From assembly GCA_913056235.1 (NCBI GenBank), contig CAJXMW010000001.1, forward strand, positions 868,001 through 932,000: DNA of 64,000 nucleotides, read 5' to 3'. The position numbers were made by a program, and so were the translations under genes. This document shows, in pieces, positions 50,285 to 59,758 of this stretch; within the stretch, counting starts at the first letter, position 1, and the number at the start of each line of letters is the position of its first letter. A model generated the notes under the pieces. That model did not search any database. It saw only the letters and a program-made list of their open reading frames with translations, and had not been told where the DNA came from. The DNA is from an uncultured Fodinibius sp. (lineage in GTDB: Bacteria; Bacteroidota; Rhodothermia; Balneolales; Balneolaceae).

Positions 50285-51160
50285 ATGCTGTTATCTTTAA
50301 CGATATTCCGCAATCATATTTATACCTTGGTGCTGGCCACGGCAGTAGTCTTACTGTTTAGCAGCTGTGAGCCGGCATTTGTTCCCATCGAGCAAAATAA
50401 CCGGACTTTTTCTGTTTTCGGTTATCTCAATGCATCGGCTGATACGCAGTTTGTACGGCTCGAATATCTTCGGGATAGTATGGCAACCGACACTCCAACG
50501 CAGCTGGATGCCGAAGTAACATTAACCAATGTTGAAACGGGGCAAACCGAAACACTGCAAGATTCGCTGTTTAGTTACTACCAGTCGGGCCGTGCTCATA
50601 ACTATTATACTACGATGGATATTTCGCCTAATCAGTCATATGAGTTCCAGATTCAGGGACACGGGGCCAGCAGCAGTGCCGAGGTTACCATTCCTAGCCG
50701 CTTTCCCGAACCAAATTTATTTAGGCCCGGAGGATACGTAGAAGTACGTGATATTGGTCGTTTAATTGCCGTAAAAACGTTATATCACACCTGCCAGAAT
50801 TGTGGAGGGTTGGGTGGTTGTCCAATTGAACCCTTCATTAATACAGATTCATTTTCGCACCTGCAGGATACAGTACATCTAGAAGAAAATTTGATTAAAG
50901 CTGGTTATCATCCCGAAAAAGATTTGAGTACAATTGGTGAGGGGTATCCCAGAGGTAAAACATTTACGGTTGTTCGGAGCGAAGTTATTGTGGCGGCGGG
51001 TTCTCCGCAGTGGCCCGATTTTCTTACTATTGATGAGGAAGCTGCAGCCCTGCCCCATGTTGCGTCAAATATCGAGGGAGGAGTGGGCCTGTTAGGCGGC
51101 ATTTTGACCGATACGCTCACTATTGAGACTAACTCACCAGAACCTTGTTATTCTTCATAA
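50285..51160 (+). CDS. DUF4249 family lipoprotein 3
   Basis: A 291-residue paralogue: lipobox LLFSSC (Cys28), SVFGYLNASADTQFVRLEYL, DAEVTLTNVETGQTETLQDS, YTTMDISPNQSYEFQI, GSPQWPDFLTIDEEAAALPH and VGLLGGILTDTLTI. Cysteine cluster in the middle: CQNCGGLGGCPIEP. It precedes the TonB-dependent receptor directly (the receptor start at 51175 is 14 bp after this stop), so copy 3 is the most likely dedicated partner of that receptor. Confidence 0.9.
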   Translation: MLLSLTIFRNHIYTLVLATAVVLLFSSCEPAFVPIEQNNRTFSVFGYLNASADTQFVRLEYLRDSMATDTPTQLDAEVTLTNVETGQTETLQDSLFSYYQSGRAHNYYTTMDISPNQSYEFQIQGHGASSSAEVTIPSRFPEPNLFRPGGYVEVRDIGRLIAVKTLYHTCQNCGGLGGCPIEPFINTDSFSHLQDTVHLEENLIKAGYHPEKDLSTIGEGYPRGKTFTVVRSEVIVAAGSPQWPDFLTIDEEAAALPHVASNIEGGVGLLGGILTDTLTIETNSPEPCYSS

Positions 51161-51174
51161 ACAAAAGAATAAGT

Positions 51175-53454
51175 ATGCAGAATACACGTCAGAGCCTTGT
51201 TGCAAAAGCCTGTTTTTTACTCTGGATGTTGTTGGCACTTTTTATGCCTTCGTTGACTGCTGCACAGCCACAAGATATAACATTGCGCGGTTTTGTGACG
51301 GATTCAGAGAATTCCCAGCCGTTGTCAGGGGCTAATGTCCTGCTGAAGTCAATGGAGGATGATGATAAACGGCGTGGTGCTGTAACAAGTTCCAAGGGGT
51401 ATTATGCAATTACAGATCTTGAGCCCGGCCCATATACCATTCGTATTAGTTTTGTCGGATACCAAACACAGACCGATACATTGAACCTCACCAAAGATAA
51501 CAGACTTAATACGGTCACATATACGGTAGGCCTAAAGCACCAAGAGCAGCAGATGGAAGGTGTTGTGGTGACCGGCAATACCGGCGGAGCAACGACGCTT
51601 GAAGCCGGCCGCCAGAAAGTAACACCACAAGATTTATCACGGGTGTCAACGCCTTCGGTTAGTGGCGACCTGTCCAACTATCTGCAGACCCTTCCCGGTG
51701 TGGTTTCGGTAGGGGATCGTGGAGGGCAGCTTTTTATCCGTGGTGGTTCTCCCGATCAGAACTTGGTGATGATGGACAAGATGCAGGTGTATCGTCCTTT
51801 TCATATTGCAGGTTTTTACTCAGCCTTTCCGCAGGATTTAATTTCCAATGCAGATGTGTATGCCGGCGGTTTCCCCGCCAAGTACAGTGGGCGGATGTCC
51901 TCAGTTATTGATGTGACGATGCGCGGCGGGAACCATCAAAACTATGAAGGGTCGGTATCGGTGGGTCCTTTTCTGGGTGGCGTACAGGTAGAAGGTCCAC
52001 TGGGAGGTGAGGGTGGTTCATTCTTGGTCTCGGGCCGCTTTTCTCAAATTGAACGAACGGCACCATTGGTGCTGGGCCAGGAACAGCCCATCCGATTTGG
52101 CGATCAGTTTTTTAAGATACAGAATGCGACCGATCAGAGTAGGTGTTCGGTAACCGGTATGCATACGTACGACCGGGGACTCATCGACGCCGAACGTAAT
52201 GAGGTGTTCAAATGGTCAAATTATGGGCTGGGCGGCCGTTGTGTCGTGCTTTCCTCCGGCTCTCTGTCGCTGCTTGATATTACCCTGAATTCGACTTATT
52301 CCCACAATTCGGTGGGGATAAGCGGCGATCCCGCTCGTGAAGCCAGTATTTTAAACATTACAACGGGCCTCGACTTGGCCACTCCCCTAAAGGGCGGACA
52401 TGAGATCAGCGGTGGTTTTGAAGCACGCGTTGACAAGCCGAATTATTCCCTGAATGAGCAGTTTGAGGGTATCCGAACCGGCAACGAGTTTTTGGTCGGC
52501 TTTACCGGTTACCTGAGCATGGATCTGAACCTTGCAGAAAACCTCAGTGTAAAACCGGGTGTTTCAGTAGGAGGGTCTTTTGACTATGGATTTAACATTG
52601 AGCCTCGCATCCGGGGTACATGGATGCCCTTTGGTAGTGAAGATCAAAAGCTGAATTTTGCAGCAGGCCTGTATAGACAAACAGTGGTTGGAATTACAGA
52701 CGAACGTGATCTTGGATCGGCGTTTCGTGCTTGGCTGCCGACGCCACTCGAAGAGGGACGACCCCGTTCTATTCATACTATTTTAGGATGGCGGCAGCAG
52801 TTTGGTGATTTTGGGCTTACCCTCGAAGGCTACCATAAGTGGATGAAAAACCTGGCAGTGCCAATCTGGAGTACCTATGCGCGTTTCACCACCGAAATGA
52901 CACCAGCAACCGGAAAAACCTGGGGGTTTGACGTACGCGGTGAGCTTAAAAGAGGATCCATTTACGCTTATATCGGCTACGGATTTAGCTGGACCCAGTA
53001 CACCACCTCGCAGCAGTATTTCAGTAGTAGCTCACAGACCTATCATCCCGCTCACGATCAGCGCCACAGCATCAGCGCCCTGTTCAACTCGGATCTCGGT
53101 TTCGCAGATCTGAACATACGTTGGCAGTTTGGTTCGGGGATGCCCTATACGCGGCCTTTTGGTTTTGACAGCCTGATTCCATTGCGCAACTTGCAGGATC
53201 CGCGGCGCGACTACGGAGAGCCTCGTCTGCTTTTCGACAAGCCATACACGGGGCGTATGCCGGTTTATCACCGCCTGGATGTAAGCATGAAGCGTAAGTT
53301 TCAATTTGATCTGGCTAATATGACACTCAAGGCTGGTGCCATTAATGTCTATGACCGTCGCAACCTGTTTTATTTCGATCTGTTTCGACTGCGGCGCGTA
53401 GATCAACTCCCGTTGATACCATTTGTGGCTGTAGAGATTTCCACGGGTAGTTAA
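51175..53454 (+). CDS. TonB-dependent receptor with N-terminal carboxypeptidase-regulatory domain
   Basis: A 759-residue outer-membrane transporter. I use ATG 51175, where a signal (QSLVAKACFLLWMLLALFMP) begins. Residues about 35-120 are the carboxypeptidase-regulatory-like domain (TLRGFVTDSENSQPLSGANV, GPYTIRISFVGYQTQTDTL). Residues about 125-235 are the plug (GVVVTGNTGG, LQTLPGVVSVGDRGGQLFIR, AGGFPAKYSGRMSSVIDV). The rest is barrel strands. It ends EISTGS, without the terminal aromatic residue most barrel proteins carry. It follows three DUF4249 lipoproteins and is probably cotranscribed with the last. Substrate unknown. Confidence 0.93.
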   Translation: MQNTRQSLVAKACFLLWMLLALFMPSLTAAQPQDITLRGFVTDSENSQPLSGANVLLKSMEDDDKRRGAVTSSKGYYAITDLEPGPYTIRISFVGYQTQTDTLNLTKDNRLNTVTYTVGLKHQEQQMEGVVVTGNTGGATTLEAGRQKVTPQDLSRVSTPSVSGDLSNYLQTLPGVVSVGDRGGQLFIRGGSPDQNLVMMDKMQVYRPFHIAGFYSAFPQDLISNADVYAGGFPAKYSGRMSSVIDVTMRGGNHQNYEGSVSVGPFLGGVQVEGPLGGEGGSFLVSGRFSQIERTAPLVLGQEQPIRFGDQFFKIQNATDQSRCSVTGMHTYDRGLIDAERNEVFKWSNYGLGGRCVVLSSGSLSLLDITLNSTYSHNSVGISGDPAREASILNITTGLDLATPLKGGHEISGGFEARVDKPNYSLNEQFEGIRTGNEFLVGFTGYLSMDLNLAENLSVKPGVSVGGSFDYGFNIEPRIRGTWMPFGSEDQKLNFAAGLYRQTVVGITDERDLGSAFRAWLPTPLEEGRPRSIHTILGWRQQFGDFGLTLEGYHKWMKNLAVPIWSTYARFTTEMTPATGKTWGFDVRGELKRGSIYAYIGYGFSWTQYTTSQQYFSSSSQTYHPAHDQRHSISALFNSDLGFADLNIRWQFGSGMPYTRPFGFDSLIPLRNLQDPRRDYGEPRLLFDKPYTGRMPVYHRLDVSMKRKFQFDLANMTLKAGAINVYDRRNLFYFDLFRLRRVDQLPLIPFVAVEISTGS

Positions 53455-53524
53455 GGCTTTATGTGGCCTGTAACAACGCCAGCCAGAAAAGACCGCAGAA
53501 ATTATAACAATTATTAAAACAAAA

Positions 53525-53556
53525 AACCCTCAAGGATTAGAGAAACCTTGAGGGTT
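53525..53556. terminator. bidirectional rho-independent terminator
   Basis: AACCCTCAAGG (53525-53535) pairs with CCTTGAGGGTT (53546-53556), with A-runs before and AAGTTTT after. It serves the TonB receptor gene (plus) and dxs (minus), which converge. Confidence 0.93.
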
Positions 53557-53575
53557 AAGTTTTAACGACTCTTTT

Positions 53576-55498
53576 TCAGGCCTTCAGCGATTCTGCTTTC
53601 AGCACTTCTCTTACTGTTTCCTTGATTCCTTCTGGATCAAGCCCTACCTCTTCGTGTAATTCCTCTTGGGTCCCGTGTTCAACAATACGGTCGGGAACGC
53701 CCATAATGGTTGTGGGGATGTGATGTGGCTTGTCAGCCAGGTATTCGGCTACAGCACTACCAAATCCGCCGAGCTTGGTGCCATCCTCGATAGTGATGAT
53801 GCGATCGTATGTATGGCAAACTTTGTCGATGAGGTCTGTATCAAGCGGCTTGGCAAAGCGCATGTTGTAATGACCCACGTTGATGCCCTCTTCTTCCAGA
53901 TCATCAGCGGCTTCCATCACGTAGTTGCCGAAAGGACCAAAGCTGAGGATGGCAATTTCGTCGCCTTCGCGTAGGCATTCACCTTTACCAATTTCCATGG
54001 ACTTAAATCCTTCCGGGATATCCATGCCGGTAGCACGTCCCCGTGGATAGCGAATAGCCCATGCACATTCTTCATGTTTGGAGGCACTGTACATCATATC
54101 GCGTAGCTCCTCTTCATTCATCGGTGAAGAAACAATGATGTTCGGGACGTTGCGCAGGTACGAAATATCATAAAGTCCGTGATGTGTAGGACCGTCAGCG
54201 CCCACAAGGCCGGCACGGTCGATGCAGAATACAACCGGTAGTTTTTGAATACATACATCATGAATTACCTGGTCGTAGGCACGTTGCAAAAAGGTAGAAT
54301 AGATAGCGGCAAATGCTTTCTTGCCTTCAGCTGCCAGTCCTGCTGCAAAAGTGATCGAATGCTGCTCGGCAATACCCACGTCAAAGGCACGGTCAGGATA
54401 TTTTTCCATCAGGGGCCAGAGGCTTGAACCACTTGGCATAGCAGGGGTGATGCCCACGATGCGCTCGTCCTCATCGGCCAGTTCAACGACAGCCTCCCCA
54501 AATACGTGCTGGTATTTTGGAGGCTTGGGTTCGGTATCCGGATCCAGTTGTTTACCAGTAATTTTATCGAACGGACTGCTCTGGGCATGCCACTTGGTTT
54601 GCTCGCGCTCGGCCGGAGCAAATCCTTTGCCTTTAACCGTTACGGCATGTAGTAGTTTCGGCCCGGGAATATCTTTCAGATCCTCGAGGTACCGCCGCAT
54701 AGTTTCAACATTGTGTCCGTCAACAGGACCGTAGTACTTAAAGCCAAGTGCCTGGAAAAGTCCGCCGGGCGTAATCGCGGTGGTTACTGCCTTTTCCAAC
54801 TTAGATGCGACCTTGCGCATCTTATCCCCGGCTGACTTGAAATGCCCAAGCATATCGTAAATTTCATCTCGCAGCTTATTGAACGTTTTGCTGGTCGTGA
54901 TGTCGGTCAAATATTCTTTGAGGGCGCCTACGTTGGGATCAATCGACATGTTGTTGTCGTTGAGGATCACTAAAATATCCGAGTCCAGAGCACCAGCATT
55001 ATTCAAAGCCTCAAAAGCAAGCCCAGCCGTCATGGCGCCATCACCAGTAACGGTAACAATTTTTTTATCACTCTGGTCGAGATCACGGGCAATAGCCATG
55101 CCCAATCCAGCAGAAATAGAAGTGCTGGAGTGCCCCACACCAAACGTATCATATTCGCTTTCGCTACGTTTTGGGAAGCCGGAAAGTCCGCCGTATTCGC
55201 GATTGGTATGGAAATTTTCGCGTCTGCCAGTAAGAATTTTATGTCCGTATGCTTGGTGGCCAACATCCCATACGATACGATCTTTGGGCGTGTTATAGAC
55301 ATAGTGGAGTGCCACTGTCATCTCAACAACACCCAGGCTGGCCCCAAAATGGCCCCCGTGGATTGATACCATGTCGATGATGTAATCCCGTAGCTCATCG
55401 CATACATCTACAAGCTGTTCGGGATCGAGTTTCTTTAAATCATCGGGATAATCAATTTTTCCCAGTAGTGGACCGGGAGTGACTTCTTCAAATTCCAT
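53576..55498 (-). CDS. dxs: 1-deoxy-D-xylulose-5-phosphate synthase
   Basis: First enzyme of the non-mevalonate isoprenoid pathway, condensing pyruvate and glyceraldehyde-3-phosphate with thiamine diphosphate. The 640-residue protein has the three transketolase-like domains: GHFGASLGVVEMTVALHYVY, DVGHQAYGHKILTGRRE, GHSSTSISAGLGMAIARD, the ThDP motif GDGAMTAGLAFEALN...LNDNN, FDVGIAEQHSITFAAGLA and DRAGLVGADGPTHHG. It is 6 bp downstream of xseB, an association seen in many bacteria. Confidence 0.98.
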   Translation of the reverse strand: MEFEEVTPGPLLGKIDYPDDLKKLDPEQLVDVCDELRDYIIDMVSIHGGHFGASLGVVEMTVALHYVYNTPKDRIVWDVGHQAYGHKILTGRRENFHTNREYGGLSGFPKRSESEYDTFGVGHSSTSISAGLGMAIARDLDQSDKKIVTVTGDGAMTAGLAFEALNNAGALDSDILVILNDNNMSIDPNVGALKEYLTDITTSKTFNKLRDEIYDMLGHFKSAGDKMRKVASKLEKAVTTAITPGGLFQALGFKYYGPVDGHNVETMRRYLEDLKDIPGPKLLHAVTVKGKGFAPAEREQTKWHAQSSPFDKITGKQLDPDTEPKPPKYQHVFGEAVVELADEDERIVGITPAMPSGSSLWPLMEKYPDRAFDVGIAEQHSITFAAGLAAEGKKAFAAIYSTFLQRAYDQVIHDVCIQKLPVVFCIDRAGLVGADGPTHHGLYDISYLRNVPNIIVSSPMNEEELRDMMYSASKHEECAWAIRYPRGRATGMDIPEGFKSMEIGKGECLREGDEIAILSFGPFGNYVMEAADDLEEEGINVGHYNMRFAKPLDTDLIDKVCHTYDRIITIEDGTKLGGFGSAVAEYLADKPHHIPTTIMGVPDRIVEHGTQEELHEEVGLDPEGIKETVREVLKAESLKA

Positions 55499-55504
55499 AA
55501 CTAT

Positions 55505-55723
55505 TTATTCATTTTCGTTTTCATCAGCATGTTGTTCCGCCACTTTCTTGATGCGCAACTCAGCCTCTTCAAGCGTTTCGGTGCAATGTTTCGAAAGTTC
55601 AATACCCTCTTCATATAGCTCTATAGATTTTTCCAGCGAAATAGACTCATCTTCGAGTTCAGTAACAATTTCTTCTAGTCTAGTTAAAGCCTCTTCGAAG
55701 CTCGGTCGTTCCTTTTTGCTCAT
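55505..55723 (-). CDS. xseB: exodeoxyribonuclease VII small subunit
   Basis: A 72-residue helical subunit of the ssDNA exonuclease. It shows the whole family signature: PSFEEALTRLEEIVTELEDE, SLEKSIELYEEGIELSKHC and LEEAELRIKKV. The large subunit gene (xseA) is not next to it. It lies 6 bp upstream of dxs on the same strand and 54 bp after the AI-2E family gene. Confidence 0.95.
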   Translation of the reverse strand: MSKKERPSFEEALTRLEEIVTELEDESISLEKSIELYEEGIELSKHCTETLEEAELRIKKVAEQHADENENE

Positions 55724-55777
55724 AAATAGATGCGTGACGTGTTTTTTTTGCTTCTAAAACCATGTAAATAAAAAGTT

Positions 55778-57094
55778 TTAGCCGTCGGAATCCAACTCTT
55801 TTTCAATCTCGCGCTGTTTCTTCTTTTTCTGTTTTTTGGATTCGCGATCAAACTGCTGGATAAAAGAGTCGAGTTCACTTCCGCTTAAGAACGAAATTTT
55901 TTGTGTTTCCTTATATTGCTGATAAAATACGGAGATCAGTGCTGCTGAAGGCACGGCAACCAGTAAGCCTAAAATGCCAAACATAAAGCCGAATAGTAGC
56001 AGAGACACCATTACAAGTAAGGGGTGTAGCCCAACGTGTTGCCCCACAATCCGGGGGACGATAAAGCCAGATTCCAGCACTTGCTCGATAGCAAAGACGA
56101 TATAGATGCCAGGCAAAAACTGATACCAAGGCTGCCCCAGCGAAGCACCCACCAGTGTACAGACGGATACACTAACCCAAAGACCAAAGGTGGGGACGAA
56201 GTTCGTTAATCCCGCAAAAATACCGAGTACCAGGGCGTAGGGGACGCCTACAAGGTAGAAGCCAAGGCTCAGGTTGATGGCGCTGATGAGAACAACGATA
56301 AACTGTCCGCGCAGGTAAGCGCCTACAATGCGGCTTATTTCGGTAGTATAGTCGGTCGAGACATCGCTGGGCGTGATAAGGGAGCGGACGAAAACACCAA
56401 TTTTTTCGTAATCGCGGATCATAAAGAAGCACAGGAAGGGCATCAAAATGATGAAAAATATCACGGTAACCATACTGCCCAGCCCTGAAATATAGGTTGA
56501 TGACAGGGTGGTCATGCTGGTGTAAAGCTGTTGTATCAACAGGTTAACCTGAGTAGTAAGCTGCGTTTTGATCGATTCTGCTTCGAAACCAATATGTTCG
56601 AACAGCGCCAAAATTCCCGTGCTCTCGATCATCTGTTCTGTATTGTTGGCCGTTTGATTGACCAGTGAACCAAGCTTGGAAAGCTGTTCGACGATGGCGG
56701 GAACGGCAAAAAACAGTCCCAGCCCAATAAGGCTCAGACTTACCACCGTAAAAATACCGGCGATAGCACCACGGGGAATACGGCGCCGCTCGATTGCTTC
56801 CACCAGTGGATTAATGATAAACGCAATAATATAGGCTAGTACAAAGGGAATCAGCAGATGTCCGGAATCGTAAATAAGCCAGACACCCGCCGAAAAGAAG
56901 GTGGCATACAGCAATGCACGTGCCACCGGCTGTTTCCGGATAGGATAAAGGACAATACCTATCAGGAGGGCGTAGCCAAGCGGATTCAGCAGGTGCTCCA
57001 GCAGATACATCATAAAGAGCAAGCCGGCAACGCCGCCAGCCATCAATATGAGTTGGCCCCGTTCATTAAGCCATGACTGAGAATATGGTGCCAT
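55778..57094 (-). CDS. AI-2E family transporter (PerM-like permease)
   Basis: A 438-residue membrane protein with about eight transmembrane segments in the AI-2E/PerM pattern: an N-terminal group (LFMMYLLEHLLNPLGYALLI, LLIPFVLAYIIAFIINPLVE), a soluble amphipathic middle (IVEQLSKLGSLVNQTANN through LLIQQLYTSMTTLSS), and a C-terminal group with the motif GVPYALVLGIFAGLTNFVPTFG and ILGLLVAVPSAALISV. The C-terminal 40 residues are charged. Some members export AI-2 or act as Na+/H+ antiporters, so the substrate cannot be set from sequence. Confidence 0.9.
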   Translation of the reverse strand: MAPYSQSWLNERGQLILMAGGVAGLLFMMYLLEHLLNPLGYALLIGIVLYPIRKQPVARALLYATFFSAGVWLIYDSGHLLIPFVLAYIIAFIINPLVEAIERRRIPRGAIAGIFTVVSLSLIGLGLFFAVPAIVEQLSKLGSLVNQTANNTEQMIESTGILALFEHIGFEAESIKTQLTTQVNLLIQQLYTSMTTLSSTYISGLGSMVTVIFFIILMPFLCFFMIRDYEKIGVFVRSLITPSDVSTDYTTEISRIVGAYLRGQFIVVLISAINLSLGFYLVGVPYALVLGIFAGLTNFVPTFGLWVSVSVCTLVGASLGQPWYQFLPGIYIVFAIEQVLESGFIVPRIVGQHVGLHPLLVMVSLLLFGFMFGILGLLVAVPSAALISVFYQQYKETQKISFLSGSELDSFIQQFDRESKKQKKKKQREIEKELDSDG

Positions 57095-57222
57095 GAAAAA
57101 GCAGTCAAAGTTAGTAAAATCGTGCGAAAACTAGCATTCTCTAATATAGAGATTGCACGAAGAAGCTAAAGAGTTTTTTATTGAATTGTTAACAGCGGTT
57201 AAAAATATGAGTAAAGTGAGTT

Positions 57223-59637
57223 TTACCTGCCAGGATAAATTTGATATCCATCCGAATGGAACTGGACGGCTCCTTCGAGGCTCGTGAAATGAAGATCCGG
57301 GATGTGTTTTCTTAGCCGTCGAACTGCTTCTTTATGTGGATGCTCAAACTGATTCTGTTTAGCCAGAGAAACAATACCGGATTGAGCTGTTACTGTTTGA
57401 AGCAGGGCAGAAATCGAGCTCGTTTTACTTCCGTGGTGACCAACTTTAAGAAAGTCGGTATTGGTCAGGGATGGATAGTGTCCTAGAAGATGTTTTTCCT
57501 GGGCGTTTTCGGCATCGCCCATGAATAAAAATTCGGTGTTGCCATAGATGATTTCCAAGATGAGAGACCGATTATTGACATTTGATAGGGAGGTCGAAGC
57601 AGATGGTCCATAAGTGAAGAGTCTGAGTGCTGGGTCCAGGGGCACTTGGTCACCGGCAGTAAGTGATTTGACTGGAATCTGCTTCTGCGAGGCGAGTTGA
57701 TGATACCGTTGATAAAGCTTGGAATCATATTTGGCCCCGCAATTGTATATGGTGTCAATCGGGATGGAATGTATCAGTTCCAGTATTCCACCGATGTGAT
57801 CAGCATGTGGATGCGACAGGAAAACCGCATCCAGCTTGTCGATACCTTGCTCTTTCAAGTGCGGAATAATCACATATTTTGCACTATTATAGTCAGGCTG
57901 CCAGCGGCCGGTGTCAACTAGGAAGTGCTTGCCGTTGGGTGTATTAACGAGAGCAGCGTCTCCCTGGCCCACATCAAAAAAGGTGAGCTCAAGTTGGGCC
58001 GGTTGAAGTTTTTGCACGATGTGCGAGGCCTGATTTATGCAGAGGATCCCCAGAAACACAATGAGTACTTTCCAGCGCATTTTTGGGATGGGCAGTGAGG
58101 CAATAAGAAATATTCCACTTATCCAGATTCCAAAAAATAGTAAGCTTTCGACGTGAACCTGTATCCAGCTCCAGGGCCAGTGGGCGGCCATGTTCACAAA
58201 CCAGGAAAGCTGTTTCAGAAAGAAATCGACCGGGATATTAAGTAGATGGCTCACTTCGGGAAAGACCATGCCAACCGGAATAAGTAGCAGCGCGTAGGGT
58301 ACGGCAATTCCCAGGATCGGAACGACAAAAGCGTTGGCCAGCGGTCCGACGAGCGAGAATTCCCCGAAGTAATAAGCCAGCAGTGGAAATAATCCAATCT
58401 GGACGATAAAGGAAATGACGACAACCATGGCGGGTGTTCCATACCATCGATATCTGATCCAGTCGGGAAGCTGGCGCTGTATGACCGGGGCAGTGAGCAG
58501 GATAACATAGACGGCAGCGAATGAAAGCTGGAAGCCAATGGAAAACAGGTCGGATGGATTTAGCAGTAAGATGATAAGTGCGGCTACAGCCGTCAGGTTC
58601 TTAGAACTGCGTATTTTATGGAAAAGTTTGCCGTAAGCCAGGAAGATCCCCACGATAGAGGCCCGCATAACTGATGACGAAAACCCGGTAAGACCAGCGT
58701 ATATAAATAGTATAGTCACAAGCAATACGAACCCAAATTGCTTGCCATAGCGGATGGTCCATAAAAAGGGTATTAAGAGCCAGAACGGCGCCAGGATGAA
58801 TCCCACATGCAGACCCGAAACCGCCATGATATGGGAAAGTCCTGCTCGTGAGAACGTGATTTTCTCACTCCTGTTGAGCTCGTTTTTGTATCCGATGAGG
58901 AGTGCTTTGGCCAGGGATCCGGTTTGTTTGCTGAAATTGTTGTCGATCCCCTCCAGAACCTTATGGCGCCAGTACGTCCAGCTGAAGAAGCTGGTGTTTG
59001 GAGTGATATTCTGAATTTGTTGAATGCCTACCTGTGTGTAAATATCATTGGATGCTAAGTATTGCTTGTAATCAAACTGCGAGGGGTTGCGCTTCTCTTC
59101 AAGTGGATAAACGGTAGCCGTAAACCCTATTCGACTTCCTAAGTTTAGCCGATTGGGCAGGGCTAGATCTTCTGGATTCAGAACAGCGCGCAGCTTATAT
59201 GGCTGAAACCACGGAATCCGGTTTGGGAATATGGTGGTATCAACTGCTACATCGATTTGATATTTGCCGGTACTGGTCTGCTTGATTTGCTTGACACGTC
59301 CCTCAAAGGTGAGTTCTTCCCACGTATATTTGTTCACAACCTTGGCTTCGGTTGGCGGCTGACGGTAATCAAATAGCGAGTGCCAGCTGCCACCAAAGGT
59401 AACAGCCATGCCTAAATAGCACAGAATGGCTACATTGTAGGCTCGTGACTTAAGTCGCCGTTGATAGATGAGTTCCGCAGTCGCATAGAAAAGCCCCAAT
59501 GCTCCAAAGCTGATTATCCATTGTAGCGAGGTTAATGTTAGCTGATAGTCGAGAGTGATGCCCACAGCTATCAGCAGTGCAAGCCGTACCGCTGGATACG
59601 AAGCGAAGGGGAACCGGTATTTCTGATGAATAGACAC
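57223..59637 (-). CDS. comEC: ComEC/Rec2 family DNA-uptake channel protein
   Basis: Inner-membrane channel that moves single-stranded DNA into the cytoplasm during natural transformation. The 804-residue protein has an N-terminal soluble DUF4131/OB-like region (about 75-190), the competence channel domain (about 230-500, with FSRAGLSHIMAVSGLHVGFI and FSIGFQLSFAAVYVILLTAP), and a C-terminal metallo-beta-lactamase-like domain (about 545-790) with FFDVGQGDAALVNTPNGKHF and the metal motif LSHPHADHIGG. Full length, so it is probably functional; the other com and pil genes are not in the window. Confidence 0.95.
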   Translation of the reverse strand: MSIHQKYRFPFASYPAVRLALLIAVGITLDYQLTLTSLQWIISFGALGLFYATAELIYQRRLKSRAYNVAILCYLGMAVTFGGSWHSLFDYRQPPTEAKVVNKYTWEELTFEGRVKQIKQTSTGKYQIDVAVDTTIFPNRIPWFQPYKLRAVLNPEDLALPNRLNLGSRIGFTATVYPLEEKRNPSQFDYKQYLASNDIYTQVGIQQIQNITPNTSFFSWTYWRHKVLEGIDNNFSKQTGSLAKALLIGYKNELNRSEKITFSRAGLSHIMAVSGLHVGFILAPFWLLIPFLWTIRYGKQFGFVLLVTILFIYAGLTGFSSSVMRASIVGIFLAYGKLFHKIRSSKNLTAVAALIILLLNPSDLFSIGFQLSFAAVYVILLTAPVIQRQLPDWIRYRWYGTPAMVVVISFIVQIGLFPLLAYYFGEFSLVGPLANAFVVPILGIAVPYALLLIPVGMVFPEVSHLLNIPVDFFLKQLSWFVNMAAHWPWSWIQVHVESLLFFGIWISGIFLIASLPIPKMRWKVLIVFLGILCINQASHIVQKLQPAQLELTFFDVGQGDAALVNTPNGKHFLVDTGRWQPDYNSAKYVIIPHLKEQGIDKLDAVFLSHPHADHIGGILELIHSIPIDTIYNCGAKYDSKLYQRYHQLASQKQIPVKSLTAGDQVPLDPALRLFTYGPSASTSLSNVNNRSLILEIIYGNTEFLFMGDAENAQEKHLLGHYPSLTNTDFLKVGHHGSKTSSISALLQTVTAQSGIVSLAKQNQFEHPHKEAVRRLRKHIPDLHFTSLEGAVQFHSDGYQIYPGR

Positions 59638-59758
59638 ATTGGTAAGACCATTGCAAAAGCAAAACCTTACGTATTAAAAAATGTTAGACGCTGGTCACAA
59701 ACTTTGAAATGCGTGCTGCGGTGCTTATAATATTTCGCATGGATATTAACCGTAAATA

